A stretch of 64,000 bases of DNA. Origin: JBDRMV01 sp043825615 (GTDB taxonomy: Bacteria > CG03). Position 1 is the stretch's first letter. Each line of letters opens with the position of its first letter. The notes beneath the pieces were generated by a model. The model saw nothing but the letters and a program-made list of their open reading frames with translations, searched no databases and was not told the DNA's origin. Position numbers and translations under genes: made by a program. Where the stretch lies: NCBI GenBank assembly GCA_043825615.1, contig JBDRRS010000020.1, positions 20,152 through 84,151 of the forward strand, given 5' to 3'. Shown in pieces: positions 17,280 through 25,186 of this stretch.

Positions 17280-18149
17280 TTATATAATCAGTTTCATTAT
17301 CTGCCCGACTTCCCATGGAACATTAGCTATTTTGACCCCGGCCTCTTCAAGTGCATTTATCTTTGAAGCCGCAGAGCCCATCCCGCCTTCAATAATAGCG
17401 CCGGCATGTCCCAGCCGTTTACCCTCCGGAGCATTCTTTCCCGCAATAAAAGCAACTGTCGGTTTTTTATTTTCAGAACCCGTTATATATTCGGCAAGTT
17501 CCTCTTCCATCGTACCGCCGATCTCACCCACAATAACAACACCTTCAGTTTCATCATCTTCTTCAAAAAGTTCATACACATCCTTAAAAGTACTTCCCAC
17601 GACAGGATCTCCGCCAAGACCAACAATACTGCTTTGACCGAAACCCGCTCTCAAAAGATAATAACAAATCTCGACCGTCAAAGTGCCGCTCCTGGAAATG
17701 ACGCCGATATTGCCTTTCTTTACATATTCCGTCGCCAAAACGCCTATTTTGCTTTCCCGTGGTGTCAACAACCCGGGAGTGTTAGGACCAAGCAGAGTAA
17801 CGCCTTTTCTTTTTGCATTTGAAATAAATTTTAAGGACTCATGCGGACATATGCCTTCGGTTATTACTACTATAAAGCTGATACCGGCATCAATTGCCTC
17901 ATTAACAGCATTAATTGTAAATTTTGCAGGCACAAAAATACCGCAGGCATCGATTTCGTGGTTGGCTCTTGCGTCTTTAACCGTATCATATACGGGAAGG
18001 CAGAGGTGAGTGCTCCCGCCTTTGCCGGGTGTAACTCCGCATACGACTTTCGCGCCCATATTTATCATTTTTTCCGTATGGAAAGACCCTTCTTTTCCGG
18101 TAATTCCGGATACTAATATTTTCGTATTTTTATTTAATAAAATAGACAT
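17280..18149 (-). CDS. sucD: Succinyl-CoA synthetase (ADP/GDP-forming), alpha subunit
   Basis: 289 residues, typical length. CoA-binding Rossmann segment VSGITGKEGSFHTEKM, GPNTPGL, and the active-site phosphohistidine in GHAGAIIEGG near residue 246. With the beta subunit it interconverts succinyl-CoA and succinate with nucleotide phosphorylation. Its start overlaps the sucC stop as TAATG. Related acyl-CoA synthetases (malate-CoA ligase, for example) share this architecture and cannot be excluded. Confidence 0.92.
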   Translation of the reverse strand: MSILLNKNTKILVSGITGKEGSFHTEKMINMGAKVVCGVTPGKGGSTHLCLPVYDTVKDARANHEIDACGIFVPAKFTINAVNEAIDAGISFIVVITEGICPHESLKFISNAKRKGVTLLGPNTPGLLTPRESKIGVLATEYVKKGNIGVISRSGTLTVEICYYLLRAGFGQSSIVGLGGDPVVGSTFKDVYELFEEDDETEGVVIVGEIGGTMEEELAEYITGSENKKPTVAFIAGKNAPEGKRLGHAGAIIEGGMGSAASKINALEEAGVKIANVPWEVGQIMKLII

Positions 18150-19276
18150 TATAAACCACGCAGAATTTCCACAACTCTTTTTCCCGCATCAATATCATCT
18201 TCATATAATTCCTTTACACCCGCCTTTTTTAATGTTTCTATGCCTTCTTCGGCGCCGGTTCCCCTCATGGAAATTACCAGCGGGACTCTTACTGTTCCGC
18301 TCTTGATTGCCTCGGCAAGACCTTTTGCTATAACATCACATCTTGATATACAGCCAAAGAAATTTCCGAATATTATTTTCACATTCGGATTAGAGAGTAT
18401 TACTTCTATTGCTTCTTTTGCTTTATGATAGGTTCTCCCCGACACTTCAAGAAAATTAGCGGGAGTTCCTCCGAAATATGTGATAATATCAAGAGTTGCC
18501 ATATTCAATCCGGCGCCGTTACCTATTACGCCTATATCGCCGCTCATCCCCACATAACCGAGGTTGATTCTTTTTGCTTTTTTTTCAATCGCATTGTAAG
18601 TGTCTTCTTCTTTCTGATATTCAGGGTGTTTATAAATAGCCTCATCATAGATTGATATTCTTGCATCTGCCGCAATTACATTGTTATCATTCGTAATTAC
18701 GAGCGGATTTATTTCGGCGATATCGCATTCGTATTCCGTAAAGACCTTATATAATTTCATTGAAATATCCGTTATTTTGCCGGTTGTTTTTTTATCAAGA
18801 CCTATTTTTTTTACGCTTTCTTCTATTTTATCCTTCTCAAACCCGTCTAATATGTCGAGTGATTGTTTTATTATCGCGCCCGGTTTTTCTTTAGCAAGTT
18901 CTTCTATTGCTATTCCGCCTTCTTTTGAAATTATAAAAACTATTTTCGCCTCGGAACGCAGGATGCTGTAACCCAGATAAATTTCATTTTTTATATCCAT
19001 CCTTTCTTCTAAAAGTACTTTTTTTACGGGAAGCCCTTTAATTTTCAAAGCAAAAAGATTTTGCAGTTCGCGCTTATAATCTTTTTCGTTATTCGCAAAT
19101 TTTATTCCTCCGGCTTTACCTCTTCCGCCTGTCAAAACCTGAGATTTCAATACAAATGATTTATTGGACTTAATGAAAGAAATTCCGTCCTCGTATTTTT
19201 CTATTAAAATACTTGTCGGAACCGGAATCGAATTTTTCTTTAAAATATCTTTTGCTTCAAATTCATAAAGTTTCAT
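18149..19276 (-). CDS. sucC: Succinyl-CoA synthetase, beta subunit
   Basis: 375 residues. ATP-grasp N-terminal domain (KLYEFEAKDILKK, SQVLTGGRGKAGG), metal-site segment CDIAEINPLVI, and C-terminal CoA-ligase domain with GNGAGLNMATLDI and a GG segment. It is the first gene of sucCD and lies just downstream of tRNA-Leu on the same strand. A TATAAT sits at 19296-19301, directly after the tRNA. The pair is visibly more AT-rich than flanking operons. Confidence 0.92.
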   Translation of the reverse strand: MKLYEFEAKDILKKNSIPVPTSILIEKYEDGISFIKSNKSFVLKSQVLTGGRGKAGGIKFANNEKDYKRELQNLFALKIKGLPVKKVLLEERMDIKNEIYLGYSILRSEAKIVFIISKEGGIAIEELAKEKPGAIIKQSLDILDGFEKDKIEESVKKIGLDKKTTGKITDISMKLYKVFTEYECDIAEINPLVITNDNNVIAADARISIYDEAIYKHPEYQKEEDTYNAIEKKAKRINLGYVGMSGDIGVIGNGAGLNMATLDIITYFGGTPANFLEVSGRTYHKAKEAIEVILSNPNVKIIFGNFFGCISRCDVIAKGLAEAIKSGTVRVPLVISMRGTGAEEGIETLKKAGVKELYEDDIDAGKRVVEILRGL

Positions 19277-19301
19277 AATGGGGACGGTTCCTATTATTAT
19301 A

Positions 19302-19385
19302 TGGGGGAGGAGGGACTCGAACCCTCAATCCCTTTCGGGCAGCGGATTTTAAGTCCGCTTTGTATACCAGTTCCAACACTCCCCC
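19302..19385 (-). tRNA. tRNA-Leu (anticodon TAA)
   Basis: 84 nt, class II tRNA. The acceptor stem GGGGGAG pairs with CUCCCCC, with discriminator A and no encoded CCA. The anticodon arm is GCGGACUUAAAAUCCGC with UAA anticodon; a long variable arm (GCCCGAAAGGGAUU) and T arm GAGGGUUCGAGUCCCUC are present. Confidence 0.95.
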
Positions 19386-19550
19386 ATTATAAGTATTCAC
19401 TCGCCTGTACCCTTACGGGCACAAGTAATTCCCGGTCGCTTAGTTTCAAATCACCCGCTGCCGTTTTTTATTATACAAAGTTCTTGATTTCAATTCAAAA
19501 CGCAAATCTCCAGTTTCCTGAAAAAAATTTACCGTACCGTTGTAAAAACA

Positions 19551-19665
19551 GGAAAATAGGGTCACCTCTATTTTGCGGGGTCAGTTCTATTTTTGTTATT
19601 TTTTTCTATGCAAAAATAGAGCTGACCCCATTTCTGCTGAAAAATCAGAAGTGACCCGATTTTCC
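19551..19665. repeat. Nested palindromic repeat (GGGGTCAG class), copy 1
   Basis: Two nested inverted repeats. Outer arms 19551-19565 and 19651-19665 (GGAAAATAGGGTCAC type) match at 14 of 15 positions. Inner arms 19577-19595 and 19611-19629 (GGGGTCAGTTCTATTTTTG type) match at 18 of 19. The inner arms recur at 37412-37480. The rest of the gap from 19386 to 19854 holds no convincing gene; a 17-bp palindrome (GGCGGAATAATTCCGCC) lies at 19830-19846 just after the ftsB-like stop. Confidence 0.85.
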
Positions 19666-19854
19666 ACGATTTTCCATACAATAGGCACTTACTGGAATCA
19701 TATAGATATGCCTATTCATTTATTTGTTCGGCGAGAACTTCTGGAACGGAACCGGCGGGGGAGACGAGCCGCTCTTTTTTATTATTGCGATTTTCCCGAT
19801 AAGATTTTTGACCGGCGCAACAGGCAGCCGGCGGAATAATTCCGCCCGCACGGA

Positions 19855-20133
19855 TTATTTTTTTTTGATAAAATGATACTTTACTTCCCCTTCCTTTATC
19901 ATACCGAAGTCCTCACGCGCCATTTTATAATATGCCTTTTCAGGATTTTTTTCAAATACCTCAATCTTTTTTGAAAGCTGTTCGTTTTTCTTCCTCAGTT
20001 CTTCAACCTGAGTAATTAAAATTTTTCTGTTCCTCCTGTAAATTATCATCCTTCTGAAATGCTGGTTGCCCAGCGCGATAACGATAAACCCGAGGCAGAT
20101 TGCCAGAACAATCAGATATTTTTTATTCTCCAT
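19855..20133 (-). CDS. FtsB/DivIC-type septum formation initiator
   Basis: 92 residues. One transmembrane helix (about 7-22) is followed by a coiled coil (about 35-65, ITQVEELRKKNEQLSKKIEVF) and the family C-terminal part YKMAREDFGMIKEGEVKY. FtsB/DivIC proteins bridge divisome components across the inner membrane. It follows eno by 22 bp, the arrangement seen in many bacteria. Confidence 0.88.
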   Translation of the reverse strand: MENKKYLIVLAICLGFIVIALGNQHFRRMIIYRRNRKILITQVEELRKKNEQLSKKIEVFEKNPEKAYYKMAREDFGMIKEGEVKYHFIKKK

Positions 20134-20155
20134 CCCGAAACGCCGATGCGCAAAA

Positions 20156-21412
20156 CTACGACTTAATTTCCTCTTCTATCCTCAGGAGCTGGTTGTACTT
20201 GGCGAGCCGCTCTCCTCTCGCCGGAGCGCCGCTTTTTAACTGCCCGCAGTTTACGGCGACGGTGAGGTCGGCTATAAAATCATCGCTTGTTTCTCCCGAC
20301 CTGTGCGAGACCATTGCCCTGTAGCCGCTGGAATAGGCGAGGTTTATCACGTCGAGGGTCTCGGTAACGCTCCCTATCTGGTTCAATTTTATCAAAACGG
20401 AATTCGCAGCGCCCATCGCAATCCCTTTCCGTAAACGCTCCCTGTTCGTTACGAAAACGTCATCGCCGATAATCTGTATGCTCTTGCCGAGCCGGCGCGT
20501 CATTTCAACCCACCCGTTCCAGTCATCCTCCGCGAAACCGTCTTCAATTGAAATAATGCTGTATTTTTTTATCCATCTGTCATAAAGGGAAATCAGCGAC
20601 GACGCTCCGAGGACCTTCCTCGGCCGCTCTCCCGAAAGAACGTATTTTCCGTCTTTGTAGAGCGCCGATGCGGCGATGTCAAGACCGATGCAAACGTCTT
20701 TGCCGAGCGTGTAGCCGCTTGCCTTAACCGCCCGGGCAATCAATTTGAGAGCGTCTTCATTCTCTTTCAGGTTCGGGGCGAAACCGCCCTCGTCGCCGAT
20801 GGAACTTGAAAGCCCTTCCTTCTTGAGAATGGATTTCAGTTTGTGATATATCTCCGTCGTCACCTGCATTCTTTTCACGAATGTCTTTGCACCGACGGGA
20901 GCAATCATAAATTCCTGAACGTCAACGTTGTTGTCGGCGTGAGCGCCGCCGTTAAGGATATTCATAAAAGGAACGGGCATGCCCCATTCGTTCAGCTTAC
21001 CCGGGAAAAGCGTCCTGATATATCCGTAAAGCGGCATTTTCTTTGATTTTGCCTGAGCCCTGCAGACAGCCATTGAAACGCCGAGAATCGCGTTCGCCCC
21101 GAATTTCGACTTGTTCGCCGTGCCGTCCAGCGCAAGCATCAGTTCGTCAATCTTCCGCTGGTTTGAAGCGCTCTGGCCTTTAAGACGCTTTGCTATTCTG
21201 CCGACATTCTCAACGGCCTTAAAAACGCTTTTACCGTTATAGGTCTTCCGCCCGTCCCTGAGTTCCAGCGCCTCGTGAATACCCGTGGACGCTCCCGAAG
21301 GAACGGCTGCCCGTCCCAATGAGCCGTCGCTCAGAAGGACATCAACTTCAACAGTCGGATTTCCGCGCGAGTCAAAAATCTGTCTCGCCATGATTTTCTG
21401 AATTTCTGCCAC
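20156..21412 (-). CDS. eno: Enolase
   Basis: 418 residues, starting at GTG 21410-21412, chosen because GGGAGG lies 8 nt upstream and the product then aligns with enolase N-termini (MARQIFDSRGNPTVEVDV). Key elements are present: GGAHADNNVDVQEFMIAPVG, SSIGDEGGFAP (catalytic acid), the metal ligands in GLDIAASALYKDGKY and SIEDGF, catalytic Lys in LIKLNQIGSVTET, and SHRSGETSDDFIADL. It interconverts 2-phosphoglycerate and phosphoenolpyruvate. The upstream 45 bp border the putative integron cassette region. Confidence 0.97.
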   Translation of the reverse strand: MAEIQKIMARQIFDSRGNPTVEVDVLLSDGSLGRAAVPSGASTGIHEALELRDGRKTYNGKSVFKAVENVGRIAKRLKGQSASNQRKIDELMLALDGTANKSKFGANAILGVSMAVCRAQAKSKKMPLYGYIRTLFPGKLNEWGMPVPFMNILNGGAHADNNVDVQEFMIAPVGAKTFVKRMQVTTEIYHKLKSILKKEGLSSSIGDEGGFAPNLKENEDALKLIARAVKASGYTLGKDVCIGLDIAASALYKDGKYVLSGERPRKVLGASSLISLYDRWIKKYSIISIEDGFAEDDWNGWVEMTRRLGKSIQIIGDDVFVTNRERLRKGIAMGAANSVLIKLNQIGSVTETLDVINLAYSSGYRAMVSHRSGETSDDFIADLTVAVNCGQLKSGAPARGERLAKYNQLLRIEEEIKS

Positions 21413-21456
21413 TCTTTTTACCTCCCATTTCGTGAACAACCATCACTAAAGCAAAA

Positions 21457-21526
21457 CGGACAATACTTGCCGCGCCCGAAGAATGTTGAGAGTGCAAATG
21501 CACCCTCAGGCAAGCATGAGTTAAGC
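21457..21526 (-). other. Degenerate attC-like site between TA module and eno
   Basis: On the minus strand an exact RYYYAAC box, GCTTAAC (21526-21520), is followed by TGCTTGCC, which is complemented by GGCAAGTA at 21471-21464. The last box reads TTGTCCG rather than GTTRRRY. A small hairpin (TGAGAGTGCA, AA, TGCACCCTCA) lies between. It looks like a decayed attC at the 3' end of the toxin-antitoxin cassette. Confidence 0.4.
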
Positions 21527-21534
21527 GAACCACA

Positions 21535-21813
21535 TTAAAATAAATATTTTTTTAATCTCTTATAGTGATTTTCATGACTCCCCAAGGTATAAAGATATAA
21601 CGTATTGCCTTTAACTTCATAAGATAAAAGATAAAGCTGCGCTCTGCATTTGAATTTATGAACTCTTATCCCTTTTAAATCACCTTTCTTCATTTCTCCA
21701 ATATTTGATTTGTCTAAAATATTTTTGACTTGATTATCGATTTCTATCTGTAAATTCTTGTGTGAATGCTTTTTGAATTTTAAAAAATAATTTGAAACAA
21801 TAACTTTTGTCAT
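21535..21813 (-). CDS. RelE/ParE-type toxin
   Basis: 92 residues, basic, with the RelE-fold pattern: helix-rich N-terminus (FLKFKKHSHKNLQIEIDNQV), then GDLKGIRVHKFKC, QLYLLSYEV strands and TLGSHENHYKRLKKYL. Such toxins cleave mRNA at the ribosome or poison gyrase; which applies here cannot be told. The gene overlaps the antitoxin gene by 4 bp (ATGA). The module is markedly AT-rich relative to eno and lies between attC-like sites. Confidence 0.85.
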   Translation of the reverse strand: MTKVIVSNYFLKFKKHSHKNLQIEIDNQVKNILDKSNIGEMKKGDLKGIRVHKFKCRAQLYLLSYEVKGNTLYLYTLGSHENHYKRLKKYLF

Positions 21814-22040
21814 TTAATTGTCCCAAACTTATATTCAGTTCCCATACCGGCTTCTATTTCTGCTTTTGCTAAAATAGTTTCCCGGATAAAAGATAAAGGC
21901 AAATCTTGGTTGTCTTCACAGACGATACCATCAAAAAGGTATTTTTTAATTTGTTCAGAAACAGATCTGTGTTCAACTTTCGCCTTTAGCTTAATTCTTT
22001 TTTCCATGTCAGACGGTAACCGCACAGTCATAATCTTCAT
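21810..22040 (-). CDS. Ribbon-helix-helix antitoxin
   Basis: 76 residues. The N-terminus MKIMTVRLPSDMEKRIKLKA is a ribbon-helix-helix DNA-binding domain; the C-terminal 35 residues would wrap the toxin. GGGGG lies 8 nt before the ATG. The promoter just upstream overlaps direct repeats that probably form its autoregulatory operator. Confidence 0.85.
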   Translation of the reverse strand: MKIMTVRLPSDMEKRIKLKAKVEHRSVSEQIKKYLFDGIVCEDNQDLPLSFIRETILAKAEIEAGMGTEYKFGTIK

Positions 22041-22053
22041 AATGCATACCCCC

Positions 22054-22109
22054 TGTATTCATATGTATTCATTCCAAATACATTATAACACTTTTTGATA
22101 TATTGTCAA
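22054..22109 (-). promoter_or_regulatory. TA promoter with direct-repeat operator
   Basis: Minus strand: TTGACA (22109-22104), 16-bp spacer, TATAAT (22087-22082). Downstream are two TGTATTCA direct repeats (plus-strand reading) at 22054-22061 and 22064-22071, one helical turn apart, as expected for a ribbon-helix-helix repressor operator. Confidence 0.7.
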
Positions 22110-22132
22110 ATTTATTTTATCTATGCGGTTTC

Positions 22133-22214
22133 GCTTAACGGTCACCTGCTTACGCCATGCGTTTAGCAGGGGTCGGTGAGGCGATTAACCGCACCCGTAA
22201 GCAGTAAGTTAGGC
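22133..22214 (-). other. attC-like recombination site (integron cassette)
   Basis: Reading the minus strand, the 82-nt segment begins with GCCTAAC (RYYYAAC) and ends with GTTAAGC (GTTRRRY). Inner boxes CTGCTTACG and CGTAAGCAG are perfectly complementary over 9 bp, with unequal spacers (3 and 6 nt) that would leave extrahelical bases, and a variable centre. All match attC architecture. No integrase is visible in the window. Confidence 0.6.
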
Positions 22215-22416
22215 GATGTTTTAGCCATTTTTTACTAAGCGAGCTTACTGCATAATCATAAACTAATCGGGACTGAAAAGTCCCTCCTACATAAAGTTTT
22301 GGCGCCTTTCCCGAAACTAATTCTCCGACGACAAAATTTACATCAAAAATATTTTTGCCATCCCATTGATTTTCTCGTCGAGAAACCGTGTTTTTGGCAA
22401 AAAGCTCTCCGGCCAT
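22150..22416 (-). CDS. Possible cassette ORF, unknown
   Basis: 88 codons, running into the attC-like site so that the last 20 or so codons are attC sequence, as often seen for cassette genes. No family is recognised; the middle reads NIFDVNFVVGELVSGKAPKL. No clear ribosome binding site precedes the ATG, so it may be a remnant. Confidence 0.3.
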   Translation of the reverse strand: MAGELFAKNTVSRRENQWDGKNIFDVNFVVGELVSGKAPKLYVGGTFQSRLVYDYAVSSLSKKWLKHRLTYCLRVRLIASPTPAKRMA

Positions 22417-22473
22417 CGATTACCATCTTTTAGCATCTATTCAACACTCTCTTTTTGCTTTCTTGTCGAGAAA
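22371..22473. repeat. Pair of 15-bp palindromes
   Basis: TTTCTCGTCGAGAAA at 22371-22385 and TTTCTTGTCGAGAAA at 22459-22473, 88 bp apart start to start. They could be operators or cassette-end repeats. They flank the start of the possible cassette ORF. Confidence 0.5.
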
Positions 22474-22519
22474 TTATTTCCGCCTTTTTTCTCCTCGTTG
22501 ACAACTTCTTTTTACCCCC

Positions 22520-23458
22520 CTATATCTTTCCGATATTTTCTTCTTCCAGCCAGCCCCTGTTTTCCGGAATGCTTACGAACACCCATCCGTTTTCCCGTTC
22601 AAAAATCTCAACCTTTAGACCCTCGGGAATCTGCGCTATCACCTTATACCCGCTTCCGGGCCCGCTCATAAGATTACCTCCCGCAAGAGAAACAGCCCAC
22701 CGGCCGGGTTCTTCGTATCGCGACTTGACGAAAAGCGAAACCGCAAAAAATATCTCTATTATGAAAAGAAAAGCGGCCGTCCACGCCAAAACCTCTCTTT
22801 TCGTAATTATATAAAAAGTCGCACCGCCCATTATCATCCAGAAAATAACCGTCACAATTATTTTGAATTCCTTTAAACTTAAAAATTTTATAAATGAAAC
22901 AAGAAAACCGCTCGGACGGGACGGAAGATTGAGCGCTTTTCTTGTGATTTCAATGTTGTATTTGACATCGGCCGCACGGGGATTTTGCCTCTGCGCTTTC
23001 AGATAATAGAGATGCGCTTTCGGTAAATCGTTCAGACGGAAATAACAGTTGCCGAGATTGTAAAAAATCTGCCAGTTCACGTATCCGTTTTTAAGGAGAG
23101 CGGAATATTTTGAAACGGCGACCTGCAGGTTCTGGCTTTCGTATAATTTATTCGCTTCTTTGAATACCGGAAAATCATCCGCGGAAGAAAAAGCAACAAA
23201 GTAAAAAGGTAACAGAGAAACAAGGCAACAGGTTTTATACTGCCACTTTTGTATAAATTGCCTCGCTGTGCGGGCAAACCACCCGTAAACAGGATTTAAG
23301 TAATTACAGCGAGCAGTTTTTGGCAAGCGGGGCTGTGTGAGCGAGGGGTTTACAGAATGCCCGCAGCGAACCCAGAGTGAGCTATTCTCACGTGAACGTC
23401 CCCGATGCCAAAACTGCGAGCGGCTTGGTTGCGGTTGAAGCCGCTTTTTCAAATCCAT
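22520..23458 (-). CDS. batE: BatE-like protein (TPR, membrane, SH3) with repeat-derived N-terminus
   Basis: 312 codons from ATG 23458, which overlaps the batD stop. Residues about 16-50 are encoded by a mobile-looking palindromic element, so the native start is unclear; no better ATG lies in frame before the hydrophobic segment at about 73-92, which looks like the true signal peptide. Then come TPR units (about 95-165, YNLGNCYFRLNDLPKAHLYY), two transmembrane helices (about 185-235) and a C-terminal SH3-like domain (about 250-312, GPGSGYKVIAQIPEG). BatE proteins close the Bat aerotolerance operon and act at the inner membrane. Confidence 0.8.
   Translation of the reverse strand: MDLKKRLQPQPSRSQFWHRGRSRENSSLWVRCGHSVNPSLTQPRLPKTARCNYLNPVYGWFARTARQFIQKWQYKTCCLVSLLPFYFVAFSSADDFPVFKEANKLYESQNLQVAVSKYSALLKNGYVNWQIFYNLGNCYFRLNDLPKAHLYYLKAQRQNPRAADVKYNIEITRKALNLPSRPSGFLVSFIKFLSLKEFKIIVTVIFWMIMGGATFYIITKREVLAWTAAFLFIIEIFFAVSLFVKSRYEEPGRWAVSLAGGNLMSGPGSGYKVIAQIPEGLKVEIFERENGWVFVSIPENRGWLEEENIGKI
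23313..23417. repeat. 75-nt structured repeat element, copy A
   Basis: The core 23329-23403 (begins GGGGCTGTGTGAGCGAGG, ends CACGTGAACGTCCCC) matches 53917-53991 with no length change and about a dozen substitutions, most in one 7-nt stretch. It is framed by complementary arms GCAGTTTTTGGCA and TGCCAAAACTGC. It is read through in frame by the batE-like gene. Confidence 0.85.
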
Positions 23459-25179
23459 TTTTCCAGGTCCTTCAGAATCTTCAGGAGTTCTCTTTTGAGC
23501 GCCTCGCGGTCGGACGGCGACTCTTGCGGTGAAAATCTCTTTAACTGACAGGTCGTAACAAAAGAATTCACTTTCGCAATCATCCCGGCGGACACTTTTC
23601 TTTCGGCCAGCGTTTTCCCTGCGGATTCAATCTTTACGGTATTTAGACGGTCCTTTATGAAATTAACGAGTATTCTTTCCATATCCTGGCAGAAATTCCT
23701 GTAATCCCCGCTGGTCTTGCCCGCCGCCGTTTTTGCCCTTCTTAAAGCGGTTCTCCTCGCCACGATTTCCCCCGGAATGATTTTTTCATAGACCCTGTTT
23801 TTGATGAAAAAAGTCAGGAAAAACACACCGAGGGGAACAGCCTGACACAGCCAGAAAAAGTCGGTAATGACGCCTTTATCCTTTTTTAATCTGCTCACGC
23901 CGGCGATGTGTCTTATGTCGCGGCTGACTTCTTTCAGTTTTATGGGATACTGTTTTGCGGACGCCGACGGCGCGACCTCTATATTGATTTCTTTTGTTTT
24001 GATTTTTTCGTATTTCTTTTTTGCGGGGTCAAAAAATGAATACTCAATGCCGGGAATTTTCAGGGTGCCGGAAACCCTCGGCACGAGAACCGTCTGAAAT
24101 TTCTTTGAACCCGTAATTTTATAATCTTCCTTTTCTAAGTTTTGGGAGGAGATGACTTCGTAATGCTTGAAATTTACGAATTCCGGAAAATCCGGGCAGG
24201 TTATGGAAGAAATGTTCCCTTCCCCTTTGATTTCCACGATGAGATTTACCGCCTCTCCTACCTTTGCATTTTTCTTGTCCGTTTGCGCGGTAATTCCGAA
24301 AGAGCCGATGTCGCCCTTATAATTTTTCGGCTTTCCGGCGTCGGGAAGATTTTTCACCTGCAGGGAGAGAGGCTCTGTTTTTAGGATTTTTCTCCTGCTT
24401 CTCCGACCGAAAAAATCCGCAAAAAAATCATCGTTAAAAGCGGACGGAAAAAATGCGTCCGCAATTTCAAGATTGGCGGGAGAAAATCCGTACGCCCCCG
24501 ATTTTACCGGAAAAATTACAAGTTTCACTTCGGTTACAAAATAATTCTTCCCGTTTACCGCCGTATTGTAATGCCGCGGAGGAGGAAGGTCTTCCTTCAG
24601 AAATCCGCCGAACGCGGGCAGGGTCAGGCTCGGATTGCGCGACAGACCCCTGTCCGCAAAAAACGAAAAAGTATAATAAACCGGTTCGCCCGTATAACAG
24701 GTGTTTTTATCAAATGCCTGTTCTATCCAGAAGGATTCCGCCTTCAGTTTCTGCGGCTGCCCGGGCGCCGCCTGCGGCGCGGCGGTAACTTCTATGCTGA
24801 TAGGGGAAGTCGTGTATTTTTTGTCCTTATAATTTATTTCAAATGAGGGAATCAGGAGTTGACCTTCTCTCTTCGGGACAAGGATATAATTGTTTTCAAA
24901 AACCGAGGAAACCCGTCCGTTGATTATAGAAACGTTCTGGGAAGTTCCGGAAGAATACACGTCAAAGTCAGGCAGCGCCGGGAGGGTCAAACCGGGTGCT
25001 CTCCCCGTCTGTCCTTCGACGGAAATCGTTAATTTCAACTGTTCGCTGACGCTGATTTTACGGCTTGAAACCGAAGCGGTTATCTTCAAGTCCTCCGCAC
25101 GGCAAGGAGTAAAGAGTAAAGCGTGAAGAGTGACGAGAAAGAAAAAAAACATCTTCAGATTTTTTACCTTTTTCCTCAC
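23449..25179 (-). CDS. batD: BatD family protein
   Basis: 576 residues. Signal peptide (about 10-28), then tandem beta-sandwich domains typical of BatD (VSSRKISVSEQLKLTISVEG, VPKREGQLLIPSFEINYKDKKY), a transmembrane helix near 445-462 and a C-terminal cytoplasmic helical part. BatD is a periplasmic-facing scaffold of the Bat complex linked to oxygen tolerance and envelope stress. It overlaps batE and follows the batBC fusion by 7 bp. The signal-peptide codons contain a period-7 tandem repeat (25108-25135). Confidence 0.88.
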   Translation of the reverse strand: MRKKVKNLKMFFFFLVTLHALLFTPCRAEDLKITASVSSRKISVSEQLKLTISVEGQTGRAPGLTLPALPDFDVYSSGTSQNVSIINGRVSSVFENNYILVPKREGQLLIPSFEINYKDKKYTTSPISIEVTAAPQAAPGQPQKLKAESFWIEQAFDKNTCYTGEPVYYTFSFFADRGLSRNPSLTLPAFGGFLKEDLPPPRHYNTAVNGKNYFVTEVKLVIFPVKSGAYGFSPANLEIADAFFPSAFNDDFFADFFGRRSRRKILKTEPLSLQVKNLPDAGKPKNYKGDIGSFGITAQTDKKNAKVGEAVNLIVEIKGEGNISSITCPDFPEFVNFKHYEVISSQNLEKEDYKITGSKKFQTVLVPRVSGTLKIPGIEYSFFDPAKKKYEKIKTKEINIEVAPSASAKQYPIKLKEVSRDIRHIAGVSRLKKDKGVITDFFWLCQAVPLGVFFLTFFIKNRVYEKIIPGEIVARRTALRRAKTAAGKTSGDYRNFCQDMERILVNFIKDRLNTVKIESAGKTLAERKVSAGMIAKVNSFVTTCQLKRFSPQESPSDREALKRELLKILKDLEKWI

Positions 25180-25186
25180 TGCTTTT

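Noticed and set aside
19681..19839. Plus-strand stretch encoding MPIHLFVRRELLERNRRG next to the nested palindrome
   Set aside because: Considered a remnant of a REP-associated transposase, but it is only about 43 codons, has no Y1 motifs and no ribosome binding site.
21487..21508. Hairpin TGAGAGTGCA/TGCACCCTCA as a terminator of the TA operon
   Set aside because: No T-run follows on either strand; better explained as the variable centre of the attC-like site.
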